Shown here piece after piece: positions 52,034 through 60,356 of a stretch of 64,000 bases of DNA. The notes under the pieces were generated by a model that saw nothing but the letters and a program-made list of their open reading frames with translations, searched no databases and was not told the DNA's origin. A program made the translations under genes and the position numbers. Origin of the DNA: CAINVV01 sp037137375 (GTDB lineage: Bacteria > Bacteroidota > Bacteroidia > Bacteroidales > Prolixibacteraceae); the NCBI GenBank assembly GCA_037137375.1, contig JBAXKJ010000017.1, forward strand, positions 1-64,000. The letters run 5' to 3'. Each line of letters starts with the position of its first letter. Position 1 is the first letter of the stretch.

Positions 52034-53360
52034 ATTGAAATTCCCGGAAAGGCTGATAAAAGCCGGAGAGAGATCTGCCAGAAGGAAATATCTGCCCGAG
52101 TGGATACTGGGGATTTCGATATTTTTGCTTTTGATCTTCACTTTTTCACGCATCATGTGGTATAACTTTATGATACCAATGGTCGACCCCAAAGAGGACA
52201 TCCTGCTTTCTGAACCCAGGCTCTTGTATGGCTTGCCTGTAGATTCTTTCCACGTGGAAGAAAATAATTTGAGGATGAACGAGAGTCTGTCCGATATTTT
52301 GAAGGATCGGGGTGTTTCCTCCTCGGTAATTGATAAAATAGCCCATTTACCATCAACTGTATTCGATCTGCGCAGGATGAAAACGGGAAACGATTATGCC
52401 GTTTTTTATTCAAGGGACTCCCTTCGCAGACCACTGTTCTTCGTCTATTCCGAAAACCCAGTAAACTATTACGTCTATTCCCTGAACATCGATTCCTGCA
52501 AAGTAATCGCCAGAAAAAATGAGGTAACAACTAAGAGAAAAATGGCCTCTGGCATAATCAGTTCTTCGCTTTGGAACTCCATGAAGGAAAATAATTTTGA
52601 TCCGATGCTTGCTATGCAGCTTTCTGAACTATTTGCCTGGAAAATAGACTTCTTTGCCATTCAAAAAGGGGATCATTATACAGTCATTTATGATCAGGAT
52701 TATGTGAAGGGCGAGCAAATCGGTACAGGCAGAATTCATGCTGCAGTTTTCAACTCATCCGGACAGGATTTTTATGCTATTCATTTTGAACAGGAGGATG
52801 GACAGAGCTATTTCGATGAAAAAGGAAAGAGCGTCAGAGGTGAATTTCTTAAGGCTCCGCTTAAAATGTTCAGAATCAGTTCAAGATTCTCAGCGGCACG
52901 CATGCACCCGGTACTCAGAATTGTCAGGCCGCATTTTGGGGTAGATTATGCCGCTCCAACCGGCACACCAATTTTTTCTATTGGAGATGGCGTAGTTCTA
53001 ACAAGGGCATACCAAGCTGGAGGCGGAGGTAACTTCATCAAAATCAGGCATAATTCTGTATATTCGACGACTTATATGCACCTTTCAAAATTTGAAAAGG
53101 GGATCCAGCCAGGGTCTCGTGTGCGGCAGGGGCAGATTATTGGATATGTGGGAGCAACAGGATTGGCTTCCGGACCGCACCTGGACTTTAGGGTATTTAT
53201 GAATGGTTTTCCGGTAGATCCTTTAAAAATGAAATCAGAACCTGCAAACCCGGTCACACCGGAGAATATGGCAAAATTTCAACTGATCAGAGACAGGTCC
53301 CTGAAAGAACTCAAATCTTCGAAATTAAAGGTTACTTCTTCTTCTCTTCAGCCATCATGA
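52017..53360 (+). CDS. membrane-anchored M23 (LytM-type) peptidase
   Basis: 447 residues from the ATG at 52017; ATG 52002 is possible too. One N-terminal membrane helix (about 29-45, LGISIFLLLIFTF), an OapA/LysM-like region of about 200 residues (starting NLRMNESLSDILKDRGV), then the M23 domain (about 290-415): SRFSAARMHPVLRIVRPHFGVDYAAP (Zn ligands His and Asp in HFGVD), TTYMHLSKF and GPHLDFRV. The last motif is normally HxH; here the second His is Asp. Substrate would be peptide cross-links of peptidoglycan. Its 3' end overlaps the convergent guanylyltransferase gene by 29 bp. Confidence 0.88.
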   Translation: MKSGYKLKFPERLIKAGERSARRKYLPEWILGISIFLLLIFTFSRIMWYNFMIPMVDPKEDILLSEPRLLYGLPVDSFHVEENNLRMNESLSDILKDRGVSSSVIDKIAHLPSTVFDLRRMKTGNDYAVFYSRDSLRRPLFFVYSENPVNYYVYSLNIDSCKVIARKNEVTTKRKMASGIISSSLWNSMKENNFDPMLAMQLSELFAWKIDFFAIQKGDHYTVIYDQDYVKGEQIGTGRIHAAVFNSSGQDFYAIHFEQEDGQSYFDEKGKSVRGEFLKAPLKMFRISSRFSAARMHPVLRIVRPHFGVDYAAPTGTPIFSIGDGVVLTRAYQAGGGGNFIKIRHNSVYSTTYMHLSKFEKGIQPGSRVRQGQIIGYVGATGLASGPHLDFRVFMNGFPVDPLKMKSEPANPVTPENMAKFQLIRDRSLKELKSSKLKVTSSSLQPS

Positions 53361-54420
53361 CATCCGCTACGAACTGACGGATCTGCTGTTCGTCAGTTTT
53401 CTTGCAGATGAGCAGTGTTTTTTGTGACTCGACAACGATATAGTCGTTCAGTCCCTGTATCACAGTTATTTTCTCCTGTGGCATATTGATGATACACCCT
53501 TCTGTTTCATAGAGGAAAATCTTGTTTCCGGCAACTGCATTGCCATTCTTGTCTAAAGGATGATTTTCGTAGAGTGATCCCCAAGTTCCAAGATCGGACC
53601 ATCCAAAATCAGCCGTCAGCACATAAACATTATCAGCTTTTTCCATGATCCCGTAATCGATAGAAATGTTGGGACATTCGGAGTAGGTCTTGTTGATGAA
53701 GAAACATTCATCAGGTGTATTGATTAACTTCCTTCCGTTCTCGAACAGGGAATTGACATCCGGTAAATATTTCTCCAAAGCTTTTAGGATCGCAGGGACA
53801 GACCAGAGAAAGATTCCGGAGTTCCAATAGAATTCACCTGTATCGACGAACACCTGAGCCATTGCACGATCGGGCTTTTCAGTGAAGGTCTTGACTTTAT
53901 AAAGATTATTGAATTCGCTAAAATCAATTTTATGGTTAACCTGGATATATCCGTATCCTGTTTCAGGCCTTGAAGGCTGAATTCCTAATGTTAGCAGAAC
54001 ATCTTGATCACTAACAAATTGGAGGCCTTTTTCAATTTCATTAAGGAATTGATCTTCCTTCAGGATCAGGTGATCTGATGGGGAGACTACGATTTTAGCA
54101 TCAGGACAGATAGTCAGGATCTTATAAGTAGCATAAGCGATACAGGGGGCTGTATTTCTTCTGAGCGGCTCAAGCAGGACCTGAGATTCCTTCAGTTGAG
54201 GTAATTGTTCCATTACCAGTTCTTTGTAATTTTCGCTGGTAACGACAAATACATTTTCTGCAGGCATAATCTTATTAAACCGTTCGAAAGTCAGTTGTAA
54301 CAAAGTTTTTCCGATGCCGAGAATATCGATAAACTGTTTTGGACGGTCTGCCGTACTCAATGGCCAGAACCGGCTACCGATTCCTCCTGCCATGATTACA
54401 CAAAAGTTCTTATTTACCAT
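53332..54420 (-). CDS. manC: mannose-1-phosphate guanylyltransferase
   Basis: 362 residues from the ATG at 54420 (MVNKNFCVIMAGG); a longer frame starts at the ATG at 54459. The nucleotide-binding motif is MAGGIGSRFWPLS with RPKQF following. Others are VVSPSDHLIL, GYGYIQV, FTEKPDR, GEFYWNSGIFLW, SIDYGIMEK and GWSDLGTW. It makes GDP-mannose from mannose-1-P and GTP for LPS/capsule or glycoprotein sugars. There is no C-terminal phosphomannose isomerase domain, so it is the short, single-function form. Upstream on the minus strand TAATTTTG (54438-54445) fits a -7 box, without a clear -33. Confidence 0.93.
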   Translation of the reverse strand: MVNKNFCVIMAGGIGSRFWPLSTADRPKQFIDILGIGKTLLQLTFERFNKIMPAENVFVVTSENYKELVMEQLPQLKESQVLLEPLRRNTAPCIAYATYKILTICPDAKIVVSPSDHLILKEDQFLNEIEKGLQFVSDQDVLLTLGIQPSRPETGYGYIQVNHKIDFSEFNNLYKVKTFTEKPDRAMAQVFVDTGEFYWNSGIFLWSVPAILKALEKYLPDVNSLFENGRKLINTPDECFFINKTYSECPNISIDYGIMEKADNVYVLTADFGWSDLGTWGSLYENHPLDKNGNAVAGNKIFLYETEGCIINMPQEKITVIQGLNDYIVVESQKTLLICKKTDEQQIRQFVADVMMAEEKKK

Positions 54421-54520
54421 GTTTAGGCTATTTTGATCAAAATTAGAACAATTTTTCATAATCAGGTCATTTTGATTTCAAAAGAGAAGTTCATATTTAG
54501 TACTTTTATAAAAAAATTCC

Positions 54521-55261
54521 ATGAAGATATTCAACGAAATCGGGAGTTATTTTTTGTTGATGTCACGAGTCTTCAGCAAGCCGGAAAAGACCCGGATTTA
54601 TTGGCGTCAATTGTTACTTGAGATCGAAAAACTCGGGATTCAGTCGCTTGGGATCGTTGCAATTATTTCAGTTTTCATGGGTGGGATCATCACACTGCAG
54701 CTTACTTACAACATGTCCAATCCGCTGATGCCTTCCTATCTGATCGGACTTGGTAACCGCGATACCCTTATTCTTGAATTCTCCTGCACTGTTCTCAGCC
54801 TGATGATGGCTGGAAAAGTAGGTTCCAATATCGCCTCAGAAATAGGTAGCATGAGAGTTACCGAACAAATCGACTCTCTCGAGCTAATGGGCGTAAACTC
54901 TGCCTCTTTCCTCATTTTGCCTAAGGTGATTGCAGTCGTATTAATGAGTCCTATCCTCTTCATACTTAGCGTTTTCTGCGGTATAGTCGGAGGGCTGATT
55001 GCCGGACCAATATCCGGAGTCGTAACCGTTGCACAATATGTGACTGGAATTAAAACCATGTTTGTCCCATTCTATGTAACCTTCTCGATTTTGAAGACAC
55101 TGGTATTTGGATACCTGATTGCAACTGTTCCTGCCTTTCAGGGATATAACGTGCAGGGTGGAGCGCTGGAAGTGGGGCGTGCAAGCACAAAGTCCGTAGT
55201 TAGTACCAGCATCCTGATTCTCTTCTTCGACCTGATTCTTACTCAATTACTCTTCAAATGA
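54521..55261 (+). CDS. mlaE: MlaE-family ABC transporter permease
   Basis: 246 residues, five or six membrane helices. MlaE-family motifs are IISVFMGGIITLQL, EFSCTVLSLMMAGKVGSNIASEIGSMRVTEQIDSLELMGV (cited here as AGKVGSNIASEIGSM) and ILPKVIAVVLMSP. The complex moves phospholipids between inner membrane and an MCE protein. The ATPase gene overlaps its stop by 4 bp. No MlaD/MCE gene is next to it in this window. Confidence 0.93.
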   Translation: MKIFNEIGSYFLLMSRVFSKPEKTRIYWRQLLLEIEKLGIQSLGIVAIISVFMGGIITLQLTYNMSNPLMPSYLIGLGNRDTLILEFSCTVLSLMMAGKVGSNIASEIGSMRVTEQIDSLELMGVNSASFLILPKVIAVVLMSPILFILSVFCGIVGGLIAGPISGVVTVAQYVTGIKTMFVPFYVTFSILKTLVFGYLIATVPAFQGYNVQGGALEVGRASTKSVVSTSILILFFDLILTQLLFK

Positions 55262-56028
55262 TCGAGATAAGGAACATACAAAAGTCTTTTGAAAACAGGG
55301 ATGTACTCAAAGATATCTCTACCGTCTTCGAAAAGGGAAAGACTAACCTTATTATTGGACAGAGCGGATCGGGAAAGACGGTTCTTTTAAAATCCATCGT
55401 CAGACTCATTGAAATCGATGAAGGGGAGATACTTTTCGATGGCAGGGATATCAGAAAAATGAATTTCAGTACCCTGAAATTGCTCAGACAAGAAATGGGT
55501 ATGGTATTCCAGGGTGGCGCCCTGTTTGATTCGCTAAACGTAGCCGAGAATGTCAGGTTTCCAATGGATATGTTTACCAACATGACCACGGGCGAGAAAG
55601 ACAAACATGTCGACTTCTGTCTGGATAGGGTAAACATCAAGGGATCACATCGATTGTTCCCCTCAGAAATTTCGGGTGGAATGCGCAAAAGGGTCGCCAT
55701 TGCAAGGGCAATTGCCCTCAATCCAAAATATCTTTTTTGCGATGAACCAAATTCAGGACTCGATCCGGTAACTTCGATTCTCATCGATAACCTGATTAAA
55801 GAAATTACTGTGGAATTTGATATAACAACGCTAATTAACACACACGATATGAACTCCGTAATGGAAATCGGAGATAATATTTTATTTATTTCAGGAGGTG
55901 AAAAGAGCTGGGAAGGAAATAGTACCCAGGTGCTTTTTACCAGAAACAAAAAATTAAATGAGTTTGTTTTCGCATCACCATTGTCAAAACGAGTTCGTGA
56001 TCTTAAACAAAGGGAGGACGACGAATGA
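55258..56028 (+). CDS. mlaF: MlaF-family ABC transporter ATP-binding protein
   Basis: 256 residues. Walker A is GQSGSGKT (about 34-41), Q-loop MVFQGGALFDSL, signature SEISGGMRKRVAIARA, Walker B YLFCDEPNSGLDP, and H-loop INTHDMNSV. The Q-loop context 'FQgGALFDSLnV.eNV' is specific to MlaF-type lipid transporters. It is translationally coupled to mlaE (4-bp overlap) and to the DUF4296 lipoprotein gene (4-bp overlap). Together with MlaE it forms the inner-membrane engine of lipid trafficking. Confidence 0.95.
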   Translation: MIEIRNIQKSFENRDVLKDISTVFEKGKTNLIIGQSGSGKTVLLKSIVRLIEIDEGEILFDGRDIRKMNFSTLKLLRQEMGMVFQGGALFDSLNVAENVRFPMDMFTNMTTGEKDKHVDFCLDRVNIKGSHRLFPSEISGGMRKRVAIARAIALNPKYLFCDEPNSGLDPVTSILIDNLIKEITVEFDITTLINTHDMNSVMEIGDNILFISGGEKSWEGNSTQVLFTRNKKLNEFVFASPLSKRVRDLKQREDDE

Positions 56029-56459
56029 GATACCGCTATATTTTCTATCTGCTTTACTTTCTTGTTATTACAGCATGTAGTAATCATCCAGCCGGCATTT
56101 TACCTGCCAAAAAGATGGTTCCAGTACTGGTTGATATTCACCTTTCTGAGGCAATCAACAATAAGAAATTTAATCTTTCCCTGCTAAAGGATAGTCTTCC
56201 GGAAGAGTTGTTCCTTTCAATCTGCAGGAAACATAAGATTGAAAGGTCCAATCTTGAAAAATCATTGTTGTATTACGGGAAACACACCAGAGAATATATG
56301 CCAATTTATGATCAGGTCCTCGACGCTTTGAGTGAGATGGAAGTGAAGGTCAAGAGTGATTCCATCAAACCTGCGCATATTGGGGGCTTTGATCTTGATA
56401 CTTCAAAAACCAGAAAAACTTTACCTTCGCCGGCGAAAACTGATATAACGAAGAAGTGA
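56025..56459 (+). CDS. DUF4296 lipoprotein
   Basis: 144 residues with lipobox VITACSN (Cys about 18). The DUF4296 core (about 28-110) has LPAKKMVPVLVDIHLSEAI, FNLSLLKDSLPEELFLSICRKHKIERSNLEKSLLYYGKHTREYMPIYDQV, given here in part. The family occurs almost only in Bacteroidota. Function unknown; position between mlaF and an amidohydrolase with 4-bp overlaps on both sides is its main clue. Confidence 0.8.
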   Translation: MRYRYIFYLLYFLVITACSNHPAGILPAKKMVPVLVDIHLSEAINNKKFNLSLLKDSLPEELFLSICRKHKIERSNLEKSLLYYGKHTREYMPIYDQVLDALSEMEVKVKSDSIKPAHIGGFDLDTSKTRKTLPSPAKTDITKK

Positions 56460-57676
56460 AGATTGTATCGAAAAATCCAAAGATGAGAAGGATATCGGCT
56501 CACCTGATCCTGGATGGAAGGGGGAATTGCTATTCGAAAGGCATCTTAACCATCGGACAGGATGGAACGATTCTCGACATTGAGGATACAGGAGGTGTAC
56601 TCCGCGAATCGGCGGAAATCGAATTTTTCAGTGGAGCGATAGTTCCCGGATTTGTAAATGCTCACTGCCATCTCGAACTTTCCCACATGCAAAATAGTTT
56701 TCAGTCCGGCACCGGATTAGTGTCTTTTCTGAAACAGGTCGTTACTGAAAGAACAGCTGATCCTGACATTATCCTTCAGGCTGCCGAAAAGGCCGACATT
56801 CTGATGTACAGGAATGGCATCGTTGCAGTCGGGGATATCGCGAATGGAACCAGTGCCTTCGAGGTAAAGCAAAACTCGAAGATTGATTATCTCACTTTCG
56901 TTGAGGCACTTGGATTCTCTCCGGGACGTGCAGGAAAGGCATTTGAATGGGTAAAAAATTGTCTCGCCATAGCTGAAATCATGGGTCTTAAAGCTTCGGC
57001 TGTTCCTCATAGTCCCTATTCTGTGTCGAAACCCCTTTTTAGCGCCATTGCCCGGGAGGCTGCGATGAATGGCACGGTTCTTTCCCTTCACAGCCAGGAA
57101 AGTATAGAAGAAGATGAGCTTTATTTGTCAGGAAGCGGGGGCCTTGCGAATCATCTCAGGGAAAATTTGGGCATTGACACTTCCTTTTTTATCCCTACCG
57201 GGGAAAGCGCATTGCGCAGTAACCTGAAATTGCTTCCGTCAGGGAATAATCTTCTCTTGGTTCACAATCTTTATACCCAGGAGTCAGATCTGGATTATAT
57301 AGAGAGTGTCCGGGGACTAAACAAGACCTGGTTTGTCCTTTGTCCGGGATCCAATCTCTATATTCAGAACCGACTTCCGGATGTCAGACTTTTCAAAAAA
57401 AGGTTTCTTCAGATTTGTCTGGGCACGGATAGTCTGGCTTCGAATCATCAACTCTCTATTCTGGAGGAGATGACCCTTCTGCAGGTTGCTTTCCCTGAGA
57501 TTTCGATGAATGAACTCACCACCTGGGCCACGTACAATGGGGCAAAAGCCCTTCAGCTGGATGCCTGGGCTGGATCCATTGAAATTGGCAAGAGGCCTGG
57601 GATCAATCTGTTAACAGGGTTTGATCTGACAAATATGAAACTACTTCCGGGTACGGGAGTAAGAAAATTAATATAG
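56456..57676 (+). CDS. amidohydrolase-superfamily deaminase-like enzyme
   Basis: 406 residues from the GTG at 56456 (GTGA overlap with DUF4296; ATG at 56483 is the alternative). It has the amidohydrolase metal site: NAHCHLELSH (His-x-His), LHSQES (His), LLVHNLY (His) and CLGTDSLASN (Asp). The set resembles the aminofutalosine/cytosine-type deaminases (TrzA/AtzA group). It could belong to futalosine menaquinone synthesis, but no other mqn gene is near, so the substrate is open. Soluble and cytoplasmic. Confidence 0.8.
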   Translation: MKIVSKNPKMRRISAHLILDGRGNCYSKGILTIGQDGTILDIEDTGGVLRESAEIEFFSGAIVPGFVNAHCHLELSHMQNSFQSGTGLVSFLKQVVTERTADPDIILQAAEKADILMYRNGIVAVGDIANGTSAFEVKQNSKIDYLTFVEALGFSPGRAGKAFEWVKNCLAIAEIMGLKASAVPHSPYSVSKPLFSAIAREAAMNGTVLSLHSQESIEEDELYLSGSGGLANHLRENLGIDTSFFIPTGESALRSNLKLLPSGNNLLLVHNLYTQESDLDYIESVRGLNKTWFVLCPGSNLYIQNRLPDVRLFKKRFLQICLGTDSLASNHQLSILEEMTLLQVAFPEISMNELTTWATYNGAKALQLDAWAGSIEIGKRPGINLLTGFDLTNMKLLPGTGVRKLI

Positions 57677-57679
57677 ACT

Positions 57680-58462
57680 ATGGCGACCTTTCTTTTTAAT
57701 CAAACCATTTTCGGTCCCGTGATAAGCAGGCGGTTGGGAGTATCACTTGGCATTAACCTGTTGCCAAATGATACAAAACTCTGTTCGTTTGACTGCATTT
57801 ATTGTGAATGCGGATGGAATCCTAAAAAGAAAAGGAATACTGTCCGTCTTCCCCAAAGGGTAGAAGTGTCTTCTCTTCTGAGGCAGAAACTACTCGAAAT
57901 GAAAGCGGCAAATAATCTTCCCGATGTGATTACTTTTGCCGGGAATGGCGAACCAACCATGCATCCTGAATTCGATTTAATTATCGAAGAAACCATTCTC
58001 CTGAGGACCGAACTTTCGCCTTTGTCAAAAATTGCAGTACTCTCAAATTCCACGATGCTGCATAAAACAAGGGTTGTGGAGGCGTTGAAAAGAATCGATG
58101 ATAATATTTTGAAACTTGATTCCGGTGTTTTGGAAACTATTCTCCTGCTCAATAAACCTGTCGGGAAATTTGATCTCGGCAAGATGGTTAATCACCTGAA
58201 AAAATTCAATGGCGCCTTGTCGGTGCAGACGATGTTCCTGAAGGGTACTTTCGAAGGGGTGAAATTCGACAACACCACAGAACATGAGGTGGAACAGTGG
58301 ATCAGCTTACTGAAGGAGATCAAGCCTGCGACAGTGATGATTTATTCTATTGCCAGGGATACGCCGGCGGATCATCTGATTGGTATTCCTTTGAAGAAAT
58401 TGAAGGAAATTGCTGCAAGAGTTGAAAGTGAAACAGCCATAAGTGTACAGGTAAGTGGCTAA
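57680..58462 (+). CDS. radical SAM protein
   Basis: 260 residues. The [4Fe-4S] cluster motif is CSFDCIYCECG (Cys-x3-Cys-x2-Cys, about 35-45), preceded by FGPVISRRLGVSLGINLLP. The motif GNGEPTMHPEF and the KLDSG strand fit the Fe-S oxidoreductase group COG0731-like, related to wyosine-type and quorum-like radical SAM proteins. The enzyme would cleave SAM to a 5'-deoxyadenosyl radical; the substrate is not known. Starts 3 bp after the amidohydrolase stop and so belongs to the same transcript. Confidence 0.85.
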   Translation: MATFLFNQTIFGPVISRRLGVSLGINLLPNDTKLCSFDCIYCECGWNPKKKRNTVRLPQRVEVSSLLRQKLLEMKAANNLPDVITFAGNGEPTMHPEFDLIIEETILLRTELSPLSKIAVLSNSTMLHKTRVVEALKRIDDNILKLDSGVLETILLLNKPVGKFDLGKMVNHLKKFNGALSVQTMFLKGTFEGVKFDNTTEHEVEQWISLLKEIKPATVMIYSIARDTPADHLIGIPLKKLKEIAARVESETAISVQVSG

Positions 58463-58490
58463 AAATAAGATAAAAACAAAAATATTATTA

Positions 58491-59174
58491 ATGCAGATAG
58501 ATATTTTACAGTTGACGGAAGGCGCCCGCGAAGCCAAAGGAACCACCGTTGTCATCGATGTGTTCCGTGCCTTTTCGACGGCATGTTACCTGATTGCAGC
58601 CGGGGTTGAAAAGATCATTCCGGTGCTGCATGTAGAGGAAGCGATACGCTTAAAAGAACAATTTCCGGAGGCTATATTACTCGGGGAGAGAAATGAGAAA
58701 AAGGTCCCCGGTTTTGATTTTGGGAATTCTCCCACACATATTCTTGACAAGGACCTTCATGGTAAGACCGTTATCATGACTACCAGTTCAGGCACAAAGG
58801 GACTGATGAACGCAGTTGATGCTAATGAGATCCTTAGCGGCAGTTTTGTCAATGCCGGGGCGATCATTAATTACATCAGAAGTGCGAATCCTCATCGGGT
58901 AAGCCTGGTTTGTATGGGTTATGAGGGTCACACCCCTACGCAGGAAGATACTTTCCTGGCAGAATATATCAAGGCTAAACTACTGGATGAGCCTGTTGAT
59001 TTCGATTCGATGAAGAAGATTTTGCGTACTGGAGATGGAGCGCGTTTACTGGATCCTGCCAATAATGAATGGTCGCCTGCCAGCGATTTTGATCTCTGCC
59101 TCGATCTCGACCGTTTTGATTTTATTTTAAAAGTTTCAACTGAAAATGGGTTGAAGTACCTGAAAAAGTGCTAA
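58491..59174 (+). CDS. comB: 2-phosphosulfolactate phosphatase (ComB family)
   Basis: 227 residues from the ATG at 58491. The frame opens at a GTG at 58455 that overlaps the radical SAM gene by 8 bp, but ComB proteins start close to MQIDILQ. Marks are VVIDVFRAFSTACYLIAAG, ILLGERNEKKVPGFDFGNSPTH, VIMTTSSGTKGL and CMGYEGHTPTQEDTFLAEYI. In methanogens ComB works in coenzyme M synthesis; in Bacteroidota the family is common without that pathway, so the real substrate may be another phosphate ester, for instance in sulfonolipid or related metabolism. It ends 1 bp before the aminotransferase gene. Confidence 0.85.
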   Translation: MQIDILQLTEGAREAKGTTVVIDVFRAFSTACYLIAAGVEKIIPVLHVEEAIRLKEQFPEAILLGERNEKKVPGFDFGNSPTHILDKDLHGKTVIMTTSSGTKGLMNAVDANEILSGSFVNAGAIINYIRSANPHRVSLVCMGYEGHTPTQEDTFLAEYIKAKLLDEPVDFDSMKKILRTGDGARLLDPANNEWSPASDFDLCLDLDRFDFILKVSTENGLKYLKKC

Positions 59175-59175
59175 C

Positions 59176-60351
59176 ATGAAAAAATACAATTTCGATGAAA
59201 TAATTCCCCGCAAGGGAACTGATTGTGAAAAATACGATCATTTGGCCAGTCATTTCGGAAATGGCAATGCCATTCCTATGTGGGTAGCGGACGGCGATTT
59301 CAGGGTACCCGATTTTATTACGGCCGCTATCAGATATCGCGCTGATCATGAGATTTATGCCTACTCATTCCGCCCGGATGGATATTATAATTCGATAATC
59401 AGGTGGCAGCAGCACCGGCATGCATGGTCTATTGAACGTGAAATGATCCTTCCAACACAGGGAGTCGTTTCCACGCTTTCATCCATCATTATGGCATTTA
59501 GCAATGCTGGCGACAAAATCATCATCCAGCCACCGGTTTATACGCCTTTCTTCTCCTGCGTGAAGGAATGCGGAAGAACGGTCGTGGAGAATCCCCTTCA
59601 GAATGTGGATGGCCGGTATTATTTTGATTTCGAAGATTTGGAGCAGAAGATTGATAAGGATACCCGGATGTTGATTTTATGCAACCCGCATAATCCGGTC
59701 GGCAGGGTTTGGACGAAGGAAGAACTTTCGAGACTGGGAGAGATCTGCCTGAAAAATAAGGTACTGATTATTTCGGATGAGATTCATGCTGATCTGGTCT
59801 TTTCAGGATTTAAGCATCTTCCGTTGCCAACTATATCTGATGAGCTGGCTGCGAATTGTATCGTCTGCATGGCGCCAAGCAAGACTTTTAACATCGCAGG
59901 TCTTGCCACTTCTTACGTCATAATCCCTGACAAGAAGATCAGGCAGCAGTTTGATCGCTTCCTGCATATGTTGCATTTGTCGAATGGCAATCTGTTTGGC
60001 AATGTTGCACTGGAGGCCGCATATCATTATGGAATGGATTGGGTTAATCAGCAAAATGAGTACCTCGAAGGTAACCGTGATTACCTGCTGAATTTTTTCA
60101 AGACAAAAATGCCCAGGTTGGCGATGACGTTTACTGAGGCGACTTATCTGGCCTGGATTGATTTTCGCGAATATGGACTGGCGGAACCTGACATGAACAG
60201 GTTGTTGATTGACAAGGCAGAAGTGGTTCTCAACAAGGGTTCCATTTACGGCAAAGAAGGAGATGGATTCTTCAGACTGAATTTTGCCTGTCCGCGGCAG
60301 GTTTTAGAGGAAGCGCTTGTACGGATTGAGGGAGTGCTGGGAAGTGAATAG
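59176..60351 (+). CDS. PatB/MalY-family PLP aminotransferase / C-S lyase
   Basis: 391 residues, fold-type I PLP enzyme. Motifs: MWVADGDFRVPDFI (N-terminal family signature), LCNPHNPVGRVWTKEEL, ISDEIHADLVFSG (Asp that binds the pyridine N) and APSKTFNIAGL with the Schiff-base Lys, then a C-terminal Arg region (FFRLNFACPR) that binds the carboxylate. PatB/MalY enzymes have cystathionine beta-lyase activity. It ends 5 bp before the convergent polyprenyl synthetase gene, with no terminator seen between. Confidence 0.92.
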   Translation: MKKYNFDEIIPRKGTDCEKYDHLASHFGNGNAIPMWVADGDFRVPDFITAAIRYRADHEIYAYSFRPDGYYNSIIRWQQHRHAWSIEREMILPTQGVVSTLSSIIMAFSNAGDKIIIQPPVYTPFFSCVKECGRTVVENPLQNVDGRYYFDFEDLEQKIDKDTRMLILCNPHNPVGRVWTKEELSRLGEICLKNKVLIISDEIHADLVFSGFKHLPLPTISDELAANCIVCMAPSKTFNIAGLATSYVIIPDKKIRQQFDRFLHMLHLSNGNLFGNVALEAAYHYGMDWVNQQNEYLEGNRDYLLNFFKTKMPRLAMTFTEATYLAWIDFREYGLAEPDMNRLLIDKAEVVLNKGSIYGKEGDGFFRLNFACPRQVLEEALVRIEGVLGSE

Positions 60352-60356
60352 CGAAG

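Noticed and set aside
55254..56087. 277-codon minus-strand open frame
   Set aside because: It lies fully over mlaF, which has all ABC motifs; the antisense translation is low-complexity Ser/Ile-rich and starts no known domain.
56456..57676. Assignment of the amidohydrolase to futalosine menaquinone synthesis
   Set aside because: Metal motifs fit many deaminases and no other mqn gene is in the window.
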